A stretch of 64,000 bases of DNA from Caryophanales bacterium. Its GTDB lineage: Bacteria; Bacillota; Bacilli; Bacillales; Amphibacillaceae. Of the stretch, positions 18,963 to 27,546 are shown piece after piece. The stretch covers positions 1 through 64,000 of the forward strand of contig JAPFDS010000010.1 of assembly GCA_026168805.1 (NCBI GenBank). The letters are read 5' to 3'. The notes under the pieces were generated by a model. That model saw nothing but the letters and a program-made list of their open reading frames with translations, was not told the origin of the DNA and ran no database searches. Made by a program: the position numbers and the translations under genes. The first letter of the stretch is position 1, and each line of letters begins with the position of its first letter.

Positions 18963-19544
18963 ATGAAAATAGAAGAAGCGAAATTTATTATTAGTGCAGT
19001 GAGCGAAAAGCAATATCCGAAAGGTCAACAACCTGAAATTGCTCTTGCTGGACGATCAAACGTCGGAAAATCATCCTTCATTAACCGGATGATTCAACGA
19101 AAAAATTTAGCCAGAACATCTTCAAAACCTGGTAAAACACAAACACTTAATTTTTATCAATTAAATGATTCATTTTATTTTGTTGATGTTCCTGGGTATG
19201 GGTACGCACAAGTTTCTAAAACCGAACGAGCCAAATGGGGAACGATGATGGAAGAATACTTCCAACAACGAGAGCAATTGCGAGCTGTGATTTTAGTCAC
19301 GGACATTCGTCATAATCCAACAAAAGATGACATGCAAATGTATGAATATGTAAAATTCCTAGACTTGCCACTTATTATTATAGGAACGAAACTTGATAAA
19401 ATTCCTAGAAGCAAACGTGAGCGTCACATTAAACATGCAAAACAGCACTATGTATTAGATGATTACACACACTTTATCCCATTTTCCTCAGAAACTGGAG
19501 AAGGTAAAGACCAAGCTTGGGGTATTATAGAATCTTATATGTAA
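18963..19544 (+). CDS. engB: Ribosome biogenesis GTPase EngB (YsxC)
   Basis: A 193-residue TrmE-Era-EngA-EngB-Septin GTPase, essential in B. subtilis for assembly of the large ribosomal subunit. The G motifs are present: G1 [10 protein letters not shown]3 DVPGYG, G4 TKLDKI. A GTG at 18954 overlaps the end of lonA, but the ATG at 18963 is correctly spaced from GGAG (18951-18954) and matches the family. It is the last gene of the lonA operon. Confidence 0.96.
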   Translation: MKIEEAKFIISAVSEKQYPKGQQPEIALAGRSNVGKSSFINRMIQRKNLARTSSKPGKTQTLNFYQLNDSFYFVDVPGYGYAQVSKTERAKWGTMMEEYFQQREQLRAVILVTDIRHNPTKDDMQMYEYVKFLDLPLIIIGTKLDKIPRSKRERHIKHAKQHYVLDDYTHFIPFSSETGEGKDQAWGIIESYM

Positions 19545-19554
19545 AATAAACCGA

Positions 19555-19600
19555 TAGCATCATCATGAAGAACTCTATTCATGATGGTGCTATTTTCTTT
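19555..19600. terminator. Bidirectional terminator between engB and the convergent membrane protein gene
   Basis: ATAGCATCATCATGAA (19555-19570) pairs with TTCATGATGGTGCTAT (19579-19594), followed by TTTCTTTT on the plus strand. It overlaps the 3' end of the minus-strand gene. Confidence 0.8.
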
Positions 19601-20072
19601 TGTACACATATAAAATAATCCCGATACCAATGAGTAAAAGGGGCCAATGTGTTGTAATTTCATTTTCAATCGGCGTGACTGAAGGAAACCAATGTGGCAA
19701 TTTATGTGAAAAAATAAATAAAAGTGAAAAAATAATGAGCCCAAGAGATGGATATAAAAACTTTCGAGTGATGACATATGTAATCAATAATGCAAGTCCC
19801 CACATGAGCGGATACATCGCCCAGTGATTGATCCACCCTGGAATATATTCTAGAGCATAAAGATGGAACCCAATCAAGGTAATTGTTAACCCTTGGGTTA
19901 GAAAAGAATGATTTTTCTTTTTCATATAAGCAAACAAACATGCAATACCAATCGTTATAACTAAAGTAGACCATGTATTGAGGCGATCAATCAGAGGATG
20001 GTCAAATTGCGTAATAAAAAAGTATAACCCGATCGCGATGAGTAGTAGAGAAGTAACATCATTTCTTTTCAA
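19590..20072 (-). CDS. Multi-pass membrane protein, LiaI/LiaF transmembrane region-like
   Basis: A 160-residue membrane protein with about five hydrophobic segments and short charged loops. The opening pattern LLLIAIGLYFFI, a small loop, and repeats of similar segments resemble the transmembrane region of LiaI/LiaF-type proteins; this is resemblance only. The chosen start is TTG at 20072 on the minus strand, seven to eight bases after AAGGAGAGG; the longer frame to 20159 has no ribosome binding site. Function unknown. It lies where the hemAXCDBL operon stands in B. subtilis. Confidence 0.7.
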   Translation of the reverse strand: MKRNDVTSLLLIAIGLYFFITQFDHPLIDRLNTWSTLVITIGIACLFAYMKKKNHSFLTQGLTITLIGFHLYALEYIPGWINHWAMYPLMWGLALLITYVITRKFLYPSLGLIIFSLLFIFSHKLPHWFPSVTPIENEITTHWPLLLIGIGIILYVYKRK

Positions 20073-20230
20073 AAAATCCTCTCCTTTACATATCTTAAAT
20101 GATTGAAAACCAATCTTATCACACTCAGACAAGCAATATAAGTGATAGGATATTATCAAAAAACCAAAAGTATTTTTTGAAAGAAAACATTAGGAAAATC
20201 ACCTAAAACCTTATGAGTAAAATTTGTTTT

Positions 20231-20245
20231 AATTTTCGGAAATTT
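20231..20245. promoter_or_regulatory. CodY-box-like site 1
   Basis: AATTTTCGGAAATTT differs from the CodY consensus AATTTTCWGAAAATT at two positions. It lies just upstream of the candidate promoter of the peptide transporter operon. CodY represses peptide and amino acid uptake genes in rich medium. Confidence 0.5.
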
Positions 20246-20251
20246 AAAAGA

Positions 20252-20280
20252 TTGCTTTTTCTGAAAATTAAATGTAGTAT
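20252..20280 (+). promoter_or_regulatory. Candidate sigma-A promoter of the peptide transporter operon
   Basis: TTGCTT (20252-20257) and TAGTAT (20275-20280) with a 17-base spacer. The second CodY-like box covers the -35 end and spacer. Confidence 0.45.
20255..20269. promoter_or_regulatory. CodY-box-like site 2
   Basis: CTTTTTCTGAAAATT differs from AATTTTCWGAAAATT only in the first two bases. It overlaps the candidate promoter, where binding would block transcription. Confidence 0.5.
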
Positions 20281-20430
20281 AAGTTTCAGTCAATCGACCA
20301 CTACATATAGTGTTTGATTATTTGCATGTGTACAAATATTGATTTGATAGATTGGTAAAAATGATGATTGTTTTGAAATGAATAGAGTGCTATTAAAAAT
20401 ATATACGTGTACATAAGGGGGATTATAAAA

Positions 20431-21465
20431 ATGGCTTTACTTACAGTGAAAAATTTGAATATTGAATACACAACTGAAGATGGAGTTTTACAAGCTGTGT
20501 CAGATATTAATTTTGAGCTTAAAGAAGGAGAAAGAATAGGCCTAGTAGGAGAAAGTGGCTGCGGGAAAACAACCTTAGCTAAATCATTAATGAGATTGTT
20601 GCCTGAAAATGGCGAAATAGTACACGGTGAAATTATATTCAAAGGTGAAAACTTAGTCGATAAAACAACGGAAGAAATCCGAAAACTTCGTTGGAAGGAT
20701 ATTTCAATGGTCGCACAAAGTTCAATGAATGCATTGAATCCTGTTTATCGAGTAGGAGATCAAATTGTAGAAGCAATTCAAGCACATACTGAAGCTACTA
20801 AACGAGAAGCTATTGAACGATCAGAGGAGCTATTTCGTATGGTTGGTTTAGAACGCAAGCGACTGCAAAGTTATCCCCACCAAATGAGCGGTGGAATGAA
20901 ACAAAGGGCTATTATAGCGATGGCTCTTGCTCTCGAACCTGCTTTGATTATTGCTGATGAACCAACGACAGCATTAGATGTAATTATGCAAGATCGCATA
21001 TTGAACCAAATTATTCAATTGCAAAAAGAAGTAAATAATTCAATGGTATTTATTACACATGACATTTCAGTAGTTTCTGAGACGTGTAATACTATTCTCG
21101 TCATGTATGGGGGGAAGGTTGAAGAACAAGCTAGTACAAGAGATTTTTTTAAGAATCCTCACCATCCTTATACATTAGGTTTGCAAAATGCATTTCCTAG
21201 TATTACTGATATTGGAGAGGAGTTAATATCTATCCCAGGGACACCTCCGAATTTACTCGATCCACAACCGGGCTGTAGATTTCAAGATCGGTGTCCTTTT
21301 GCAACTGATGTATGTAAAAAAGTAACACCTGATTTATCAGAAGTGTCCGAAGGCCATCTTGTCGCGTGTCATTATACTGATAAAGTAGATGAATTTCGTA
21401 TAAAGGCAAAAGAAAATAGTACATGGCAATTCGTACAAGATCGACTTGCAATGGAGGGATATTAA
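20431..21465 (+). CDS. Peptide ABC transporter ATP-binding protein (OppD/DppD type)
   Basis: A 344-residue cytoplasmic ATPase of the oligopeptide/dipeptide importer family. Walker A GESGCGKTT (about residue 39), signature MSGGMKQRA, Walker B LIIADEPTTALD, and the C-terminal oligopeptide-transporter extension with GCRFQDRCPFATDVC are all present. The ATG at 20431 follows AAGGGGG. It is the first gene of a five-gene operon (two ATPases, receptor, two permeases). Substrate specificity (peptide, nickel or other) cannot be assigned from this subunit. Confidence 0.93.
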   Translation: MALLTVKNLNIEYTTEDGVLQAVSDINFELKEGERIGLVGESGCGKTTLAKSLMRLLPENGEIVHGEIIFKGENLVDKTTEEIRKLRWKDISMVAQSSMNALNPVYRVGDQIVEAIQAHTEATKREAIERSEELFRMVGLERKRLQSYPHQMSGGMKQRAIIAMALALEPALIIADEPTTALDVIMQDRILNQIIQLQKEVNNSMVFITHDISVVSETCNTILVMYGGKVEEQASTRDFFKNPHHPYTLGLQNAFPSITDIGEELISIPGTPPNLLDPQPGCRFQDRCPFATDVCKKVTPDLSEVSEGHLVACHYTDKVDEFRIKAKENSTWQFVQDRLAMEGY

Positions 21466-22539
21466 GTGAATGAGATGAAGACGCATGAAACAGATCACTA
21501 CGTACGGTTTGAAGGATTGAAAAAATACTATGATACGTCTAGTAGTGGACTACTAAAACGAAATCACTCCGTTGTCAAAGCATTGGATGACATTAATATA
21601 ACAATAAAAAAAGGTGAAATCTTAGGACTGGCGGGTGAAAGTGGTTCGGGAAAAACAACTGCTGGTGAAATATTGGTGAGATTACAAGAACAAACCGAAG
21701 GCGTTATTACAATTGGAAACCAATCGTATTCATCAGAAACTAAAATGAAAAGGTCAGAAGAAAAGGCGTTTCGAAAAGAGGTTCAAATGATTTTCCAAGA
21801 TCCATATGAAACACTTAATCCTCGCTTTACAATTTTTAATACAATTGCTGAACCATTAATCATCCATGGGCTTAAAGATAAGGAACAAATTGAGCAACTC
21901 GTTATACAAGCATTGGAAACAGCTGAATTACGGCCAGCAAGACAATATATGCATCGATATCCACATGAACTCAGTGGAGGCCAAAGACAACGTGTAGCTA
22001 TTGCAAGAGGTATTGTCATTAATCCGAAAGTGCTTGTAGCTGACGAACCAGTTTCCATGTTAGATGTATCTATTCGTGCAGGAATATTAAACTTATTGCG
22101 AAGGATACGGAAAGAAATGGGATTGACGATGCTTTACATATCTCATGACTTATCAACGATAAAGTATTTATGTGACAATATCGCAATTATGTATTTAGGG
22201 AAAATTTTGGAATATGGACCTGTTAATGAGGTTATCGAGAATCCCCAACATCCGTATACACAGGCATTGCTTTCAGCTGTACCAGTACCGGATCCTGATT
22301 ATGTAAGAAAGCGTATAGAAATAGATGGGGAAGTAGCTGATCAAATTAATTTACCAAAAGGGTGTCGATTTGCTCCAAGATGTCCCTTTGCTACAAATGA
22401 TTGCTTGTCATGTGATCATACGTTGTTCGAAAGATCAAATAATCACTTTAGTGCTTGTATTTATAAAAAAAATGAACAAGTTTCATTTACTAGCCGAGGT
22501 GACGACACTAACCCTTATGAAGAAGTGCGTAATATGTAG
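21466..22539 (+). CDS. Peptide ABC transporter ATP-binding protein (OppF/DppF type)
   Basis: A 357-residue partner ATPase. Walker A GESGSGKTT, signature LSGGQRQRV, Walker B VLVADEPVSMLD and the C-terminal GCRFAPRCPFATNDC extension are present. It starts with GTG directly after the stop of the preceding ATPase gene (no gap), with GGAGGG seven bases upstream, so the two are translationally coupled. It powers import together with the OppD-type subunit. Confidence 0.93.
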   Translation: MNEMKTHETDHYVRFEGLKKYYDTSSSGLLKRNHSVVKALDDINITIKKGEILGLAGESGSGKTTAGEILVRLQEQTEGVITIGNQSYSSETKMKRSEEKAFRKEVQMIFQDPYETLNPRFTIFNTIAEPLIIHGLKDKEQIEQLVIQALETAELRPARQYMHRYPHELSGGQRQRVAIARGIVINPKVLVADEPVSMLDVSIRAGILNLLRRIRKEMGLTMLYISHDLSTIKYLCDNIAIMYLGKILEYGPVNEVIENPQHPYTQALLSAVPVPDPDYVRKRIEIDGEVADQINLPKGCRFAPRCPFATNDCLSCDHTLFERSNNHFSACIYKKNEQVSFTSRGDDTNPYEEVRNM

Positions 22540-22669
22540 AATTTTTTTTATTTGTTTAATAGGTCCAAAATTTTTAGAAGAGTCTGTTAAATATGTCAAG
22601 GAGGTGAGTAAGACATTCTAATTAAAAAATGTAACTCACTGTTTTGAAATACTATAAGGGGGTAATAAA

Positions 22670-24328
22670 TTGAAAAAGTGGAAATGGCTTACTATTTTAC
22701 TTGTATTGACATTTGTATTGATTGGTTGCTCAAATGACTCTGAGGGCGAAGCAACAAGCGATGAAGAAATGGGCGAGATCGTTCCAGAGTTTTCATTACT
22801 TACATCCTTACCTGAAACGAATCAAGTGAACCATGAAGCAGCAAATGCAATGGGAACTATTTGGAATGATGAATTAGGTATGGATGTTTCAGTTGAACCT
22901 ATTGATTTTAATGTTTTAGTTGATCGAATATATGGTGATGCAGAGGATTATGAAACGTACACTGTTGGTTGGTCTGGAAGAGTTGACCGAATAGATCCGG
23001 ACATGTTTATATATGCGATATTCCACTCTTCGGCAGCTATACCTGGTGGAAATAATACAACGCGATTTAAAAGCGATGCATATGATGAAATAGCCGAGGC
23101 TCAACGGACTGAAATGGACGAATCCAAACGTCAAGAACTTGTTTTTGAAGCGCAAGAAATGCTAGCGGATGAAGCACCCCTCGTTACGTTATATGCGAGA
23201 GATTTAGTCCATGCATATAACAATGAGCGTTTTGATAATATAACTGTTATGGCAGGAGAAGGAATTTTTAATGAGTGGATGCCGATGGATGTTGAACCTT
23301 TAACGGATGATAAAATGCTCCGAATTGCTTCTACACAAGACTTAGATACGCTCAATCCACTTGAAGCTAATAGTGTGTATGAGTGGAGAAATTTACGATT
23401 GATTTATGACAAGCTTGTACGATTAAGCCCTTCAGCAGAACCTGAGCCGGCTGCAGCTGAAGATTGGGAAGTAGTAGATGATACGACGATAGATGTCACA
23501 GTTAGAGATGGAATGACATTCCACGATGGGGAACCAGTAACTGTAGAGGATGTTAAATTCTCTTTTGACTATATGATTGAACATGAAATTGGATATTTTA
23601 TTTCTTTTTTAAATCCAATTGATTCTGTTGAAATAACAGATGATTCAACCGTCCGATTTAATTTGACTGAAGCATATGCACCATTTGTCAACGTTACATT
23701 AGCACAAATCCCTATTTTACCAAAGCATATTTGGGAAAATTTACTTGAAGAAGAAGGCATTGGACATCCAGGTGAATTTGCAAATGAAAATCCTGTAGGA
23801 AGTGGACCATTTGTTTTTGATGGATGGAAACGGGGAGAAGATTTACGGACAAAAACTTTCGATGATTTCTATAAAGATATAGCAATCGACGGATACATTT
23901 ATGACCTTTATGCACAAGATGAAGCTGTTATGACAGCACTTGAAACAAAATCGGCAGATGTGAATGCTGAACAATTTATTCCAGCAAATATTGAAAAAGC
24001 ACAAACATTTGACTTCTTAACAGTAGAAGAGGTACCAGATATCGGATTTCAATATTTGAGTTTCAATATGAACAAAGAACCCTTTGATGATAAAGCGTTT
24101 CGCCAGGCTATCGCTCATACAATCGACTATGACACTATTATTGATGTTTATCTAGATAGTTATGGTATAAAAGGTGGTAGCGGACTAGTTTTAAACGAAG
24201 CGAATGAGTTTTGGTATAATCCGAATGTAGAAAGACCAGAATATGATATTGAAAAAGCGAAAGAGATTTTAACTGAAGCAGGTTATACATGGGATAGTGA
24301 CGGAAAATTACGAATGCCTGTAAAGTAA
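22670..24328 (+). CDS. Peptide-type solute-binding lipoprotein with circularly permuted domain order
   Basis: A 552-residue receptor of the SBP_bac_5 family. The signal peptide ends in lipobox LIGC (residues 17-20). Residues 38-205 look like the usual C-terminal third of the family: a stretch resembling the GIDVEIE strand, YTVGWSGRVDRIDPD, a FHSS motif with an Asn-rich loop, EMDESKRQELVFEAQEML and APLVTLYARD. Residues 212-552 then follow the usual N-terminal and middle order: LRIASTQDLDTLNP, MTFHDGEPVTVEDVKFSFDY, PVGSGPFVFDGWKRGE, KAFRQAIAHTIDYDTII, ending at AGYTWDSDGKLRMP, where the missing third would begin. The frame is intact and starts with TTG after AAGGGGG, so this is a real rearranged protein rather than a broken gene. 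It should deliver substrate to the permeases encoded downstream. Confidence 0.9.
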   Translation: MKKWKWLTILLVLTFVLIGCSNDSEGEATSDEEMGEIVPEFSLLTSLPETNQVNHEAANAMGTIWNDELGMDVSVEPIDFNVLVDRIYGDAEDYETYTVGWSGRVDRIDPDMFIYAIFHSSAAIPGGNNTTRFKSDAYDEIAEAQRTEMDESKRQELVFEAQEMLADEAPLVTLYARDLVHAYNNERFDNITVMAGEGIFNEWMPMDVEPLTDDKMLRIASTQDLDTLNPLEANSVYEWRNLRLIYDKLVRLSPSAEPEPAAAEDWEVVDDTTIDVTVRDGMTFHDGEPVTVEDVKFSFDYMIEHEIGYFISFLNPIDSVEITDDSTVRFNLTEAYAPFVNVTLAQIPILPKHIWENLLEEEGIGHPGEFANENPVGSGPFVFDGWKRGEDLRTKTFDDFYKDIAIDGYIYDLYAQDEAVMTALETKSADVNAEQFIPANIEKAQTFDFLTVEEVPDIGFQYLSFNMNKEPFDDKAFRQAIAHTIDYDTIIDVYLDSYGIKGGSGLVLNEANEFWYNPNVERPEYDIEKAKEILTEAGYTWDSDGKLRMPVK

Positions 24329-24350
24329 ATTAAATATAAGAATTTACCTA

Positions 24351-24388
24351 GTAAAAGAGATTCCTAGATAAATAGGATTCTCTTTTAC
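24351..24388 (+). terminator. Hairpin between the binding protein and permease genes
   Basis: GTAAAAGAGATTCCTA pairs with TAGGATTCTCTTTTAC, 16 positions with a single mismatch and a six-base loop. The T-run after the stem is short, so this may be a partial terminator or an mRNA-stabilising hairpin that keeps receptor mRNA above permease mRNA. Confidence 0.65.
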
Positions 24389-24420
24389 TCAAATCTTCAG
24401 AGAGAAGGTGGTGGCTGCAG

Positions 24421-25392
24421 ATGAGCATGTACGTAATACGTCGAATATTTTCCATGTTAATTACATTATTTATTATATCTACAATCATCTTTTTAATGTT
24501 TAGATTAATGCCGGGGGATCCAACAGCATCAATGGTTGACCCGTCGATTCCTCCAGAAGCAAGAGAACAAATCATAGAACGGTTAGGATTAAATGATAGT
24601 TACTTTGTTCAATATACTAAATTCATGCAAAATCTAGTTCAATTTGACTTTGGAGATTCGTTTTATTATAAAACGTCAGCACTCAGTGTACTTAGAGATA
24701 AATTAGGTGCAACGGTTATATTAATGATTGCAGCGATGGTTTTGGCCTATGGAATAGGTGTATTCGGTGGTGCTTGGATGGCTTGGAGACGAGGGTCTGT
24801 TGGGGAATCAATTGCAATTACAATTGCCCTAATATTTAGATCGGCTCCTACGTTTTGGGTAGGTATTATGGCAATCTATATTTTTTCAGTTTTATTGGGG
24901 TGGCTCCCTCATTCGGGTATGCGCTCATCAGGATATGAAGCAGAAAACTTGTTTCAAACCTTTTTTTCGCTTGATTTTTTGAAACACTTAATCTTACCAA
25001 CCGTTGTCGCAGCAATTTACTTTTTAGCTACTCCGCTTTTAATGATGCGTAACACAATGCTTGAAGTGTTAGGGGAAGACTTTATTGAAATGGCTCGAGC
25101 CAAAGGATTGACAGAACGACGAGTTCTCTTTAATCATGCCGCTAGAAATGCACTATTACCGGTAGTCACTGCAGGTGCATTGTTTATAGGATCTGCAATA
25201 GGTGGGCAAGTATTAATTGAATATGTATTTAGTTGGCCTGGCCTCGGTAGAGAGATGGTACTTGCTGCACAGCGTCACGATTACCCACTTGCTCAAGCAT
25301 CGTTTATTATTATGGCTGCACTTATAATGATTATGAATTTAGTTGCTGACTTACTTTATGCTTACCTTGACCCACGAATATCTTATAAATAA
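24421..25392 (+). CDS. Peptide ABC transporter permease (OppB/DppB type)
   Basis: A 323-residue membrane permease. It opens with the family start MYVIRRIFSMLITLFIIS and FRLMPGDP, has about six membrane segments, and carries the ATPase-coupling EAA-like loop EMARAKGLTERRVLFNHAAR. It forms the translocation pore with the OppC-type subunit. The ribosome binding site GAGAAGGTGG lies at 24401-24410. It is separated from the receptor gene by a hairpin. Confidence 0.93.
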   Translation: MSMYVIRRIFSMLITLFIISTIIFLMFRLMPGDPTASMVDPSIPPEAREQIIERLGLNDSYFVQYTKFMQNLVQFDFGDSFYYKTSALSVLRDKLGATVILMIAAMVLAYGIGVFGGAWMAWRRGSVGESIAITIALIFRSAPTFWVGIMAIYIFSVLLGWLPHSGMRSSGYEAENLFQTFFSLDFLKHLILPTVVAAIYFLATPLLMMRNTMLEVLGEDFIEMARAKGLTERRVLFNHAARNALLPVVTAGALFIGSAIGGQVLIEYVFSWPGLGREMVLAAQRHDYPLAQASFIIMAALIMIMNLVADLLYAYLDPRISYK

Positions 25393-25409
25393 AAGGAGGG
25401 TACACTTGA

Positions 25410-26321
25410 ATGGAAGAAGTTATTGATAAAAAAAGCAATACATTTAAAAGAGCAAAGAACAAGGGGACCCTCCGATTATTTTTAGATAATTTGGTTAGGG
25501 ATAAATTAGCATTAACTGGAGCAATTTTAATAATGTTATTTTTGATTGTAGCAATATTTGGAGATGTTATTGCACCATATGATGTAGAAGAAATGCACCG
25601 TGATAGCAGTGGAGAAATTAAGAAGGTTGAAAAGCCAAGTTCGGATCATTGGTTTGGAACAACAAACTATGGACGGGATGTTTATAGTCAAGTCATTGCT
25701 GGGACGAGAACGGCAATGATTGTCGGGGGATTAGCTGCAATATTAGTAACGCTTGCAGGAACAACAATTGGAATTGTTTCAGGATATTTTGGAGGTTGGA
25801 TAGATTCACTGTTGATGCGTATCGTTGATATATTTTATGCGATTCCTTTTATTCCATTTGTTATCGTTCTGGTAGCTCTCATGAAGCCGAGTTTATGGAA
25901 TGTAATTTTAGCCGTTTCTTTGCTATCGTGGAGAACGGTGGCAAGATTGGTCCGCTCACAAGTATTAAGTGTTTCTCAAAGGCCATTTATTAAAGCAGCT
26001 CGTGTTTCAGGTGCAAGTAATGGGCGCATCATGTTTAAATACATACTCCCAAACGTGGTACCTATAGCTTTGCTTGAAATGGCTTTTATGGTTAATTATG
26101 CAATTACAGCCGAAGCAAGTATCGCATTTTTAGGATTTGGAGATCCTGATGCAACGAGTTGGGGACAAATTATTCATTATGCTTTCATTAATGGTTATTC
26201 ACGAGAAGCATGGTGGTGGATTGCACCTCCAGGAATTGCAATTGTTTTATTGCTTGTATCTGTCTTTTTTGTAGCAAGATCTTTAGAGGAAGTTGTAAAT
26301 CCTCGTTTAAGAAAACGTTAA
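25410..26321 (+). CDS. Peptide ABC transporter permease (OppC/DppC type)
   Basis: A 303-residue membrane permease with an N-terminal OppC_N segment (LRLFLDNLVRDKLALTGAIL), the motif HWFGTTNYGRDVYSQVI after the first membrane helix, and the coupling loop KAARVSGASNGRIMFKYILP. It pairs with the OppB-type permease to form the channel. It is the last gene of the operon; the ribosome binding site AAAGGAGGG begins two bases after the stop of the previous gene. Confidence 0.93.
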   Translation: MEEVIDKKSNTFKRAKNKGTLRLFLDNLVRDKLALTGAILIMLFLIVAIFGDVIAPYDVEEMHRDSSGEIKKVEKPSSDHWFGTTNYGRDVYSQVIAGTRTAMIVGGLAAILVTLAGTTIGIVSGYFGGWIDSLLMRIVDIFYAIPFIPFVIVLVALMKPSLWNVILAVSLLSWRTVARLVRSQVLSVSQRPFIKAARVSGASNGRIMFKYILPNVVPIALLEMAFMVNYAITAEASIAFLGFGDPDATSWGQIIHYAFINGYSREAWWWIAPPGIAIVLLLVSVFFVARSLEEVVNPRLRKR

Positions 26322-26343
26322 ATAAATTATCTATGAATGAAAT

Positions 26344-26381
26344 TCACTCATGTAAATGAAGATCACTCATGTAAATGAAGA
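26344..26381. repeat. Two tandem copies of a 19-bp direct repeat
   Basis: TCACTCATGTAAATGAAGA occurs at 26344-26362 and 26363-26381, directly after the transporter operon. The second copy runs into the terminator stem. Confidence 0.8.
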
Positions 26382-26404
26382 TCGTAGAGATACGATCTTT
26401 ATTT
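26378..26404 (+). terminator. Intrinsic terminator of the peptide transporter operon
   Basis: AAGATCGTA and TACGATCTT form a nine-base-pair stem with the tetraloop GAGA, followed by TATTTAT. Confidence 0.85.
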
Positions 26405-26437
26405 ATAGATATTTATCAACTTATATGTACTTGTCGG

Positions 26438-26466
26438 TCATATCACTTTACCTCTCTTCATATAGT
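26438..26466 (+). promoter_or_regulatory. Candidate sigma-E promoter of spoVID
   Basis: TCATATC (26438-26444) and CATATAGT (26459-26466), spaced by 14 bases, match the sigma-E consensus KMATATT and CATACANT with one mismatch each at the defined core positions. B. subtilis spoVID is transcribed by sigma-E in the mother cell. Confidence 0.55.
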
Positions 26467-26549
26467 TAAGCATAGTCTGTTTATTCGAGTGCTTGAATCT
26501 TATTCGTTTAAACAAGTTTATTTTGATGGAACTGAAGGGAGGTCATGAT

Positions 26550-27518
26550 GTGGCAAACGAAAAAGAATCGTTTTCTTTTTTGTTAGAGGATGTACTGTCT
26601 TTTGAAAGGGGACAGGAAGTCGGTGATATGATTACTGTCTTTCTTGATCCGGATATTACCGTTCAACCTTTTCATGATGATGTTTCGATTCGTGGAATGA
26701 TTGAACTTCAAGGGGAATATGATCGATTGAAAGAACGTACAGATTATGCGGAAGGTGTATGGAATAAAGAGACATTTGAGTCAAGAAATTTTGTTGACAA
26801 AGTGGTCGATATTGGTGAGGAACGAGCGATATTTTCACATCAATTTCCAGTCGAAATAACGATTCCTGCGTATCGGGTGAAAGATATGGATGACATTACC
26901 ATGGAAATTGAAAACTTTGATTATGAACTGATGTCTCCAGATCAGATTAACATTCAGTCTTCTATTCTCATTCACGGAATTAATGAAGAAGAGCCTGAAG
27001 AGATTGCACGAGAAGTCGATCATGAAGAAGAAAAGTTATTTGTGATTGAAGAACAAGAAGAAGAGCAAACGGAAGAAGATGACACTTCATTAGACAGAGC
27101 TCCTGAAGAGCGAGAAAACACATCAGAAGAGGGCGTTTCTGTAGAAGAACGTACAGATGAGGCTGAGGATGCAAGCATTATTCCGATTGAAGAGGAAAAG
27201 CAGTTGCATATTTCTGCTCGTGCCGTAGAAGATTCAGAGACTGAAGATGATTCTGAGGAAGAAGTGGAAGATGAAGAAGCTGAGGAGGAATCAGCTCAAG
27301 ACCGAAATATTGATTATTTGAAAAGCATGTTCGGTGGAGAAGAGGAAAATGGGCAAACGAAGGTTCGTTTATGCATTGTCCAAGAACAGGACACCGTTGA
27401 TTCGATTGCAGAAAGATATGATGTAAAGAAATCTCAAATACTCAAAGAAAATCGATTGGAAGATGACGATGTTATAGAGGGACAATTATTACAAATTCCT
27501 CCAATGAATCAAATGTAA
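26550..27518 (+). CDS. spoVID: Spore coat assembly protein SpoVID
   Basis: A 322-residue mother-cell protein needed for encasement of the forespore by the coat. The N-terminal domain (about residues 1-150) begins FSFLLEDVLSFERGQEVGDM, a long Glu/Asp-rich linker follows, and a C-terminal LysM domain (about residues 270-320, VQEQDTVDSIAERYDVKKSQ) ends the protein. The start is GTG at 26550, six bases after GGGAGGT; the frame reads further upstream but without a ribosome binding site. Neighbours ysxE and valS are as in B. subtilis, while the hem operon normally upstream is missing. Confidence 0.9.
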   Translation: MANEKESFSFLLEDVLSFERGQEVGDMITVFLDPDITVQPFHDDVSIRGMIELQGEYDRLKERTDYAEGVWNKETFESRNFVDKVVDIGEERAIFSHQFPVEITIPAYRVKDMDDITMEIENFDYELMSPDQINIQSSILIHGINEEEPEEIAREVDHEEEKLFVIEEQEEEQTEEDDTSLDRAPEERENTSEEGVSVEERTDEAEDASIIPIEEEKQLHISARAVEDSETEDDSEEEVEDEEAEEESAQDRNIDYLKSMFGGEEENGQTKVRLCIVQEQDTVDSIAERYDVKKSQILKENRLEDDDVIEGQLLQIPPMNQM

Positions 27519-27546
27519 ATGAATTCCATTAACTGTCTCATATTTC

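Larger units (their letters stand above)
20073..20430. other. Intergenic region upstream of the peptide ABC transporter operon
   Basis: 358 bases without a gene between divergent transcription units. It holds two CodY-box-like sequences, a candidate sigma-A promoter and an AT-rich untranslated leader of about 140 bases. Confidence 0.6.
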
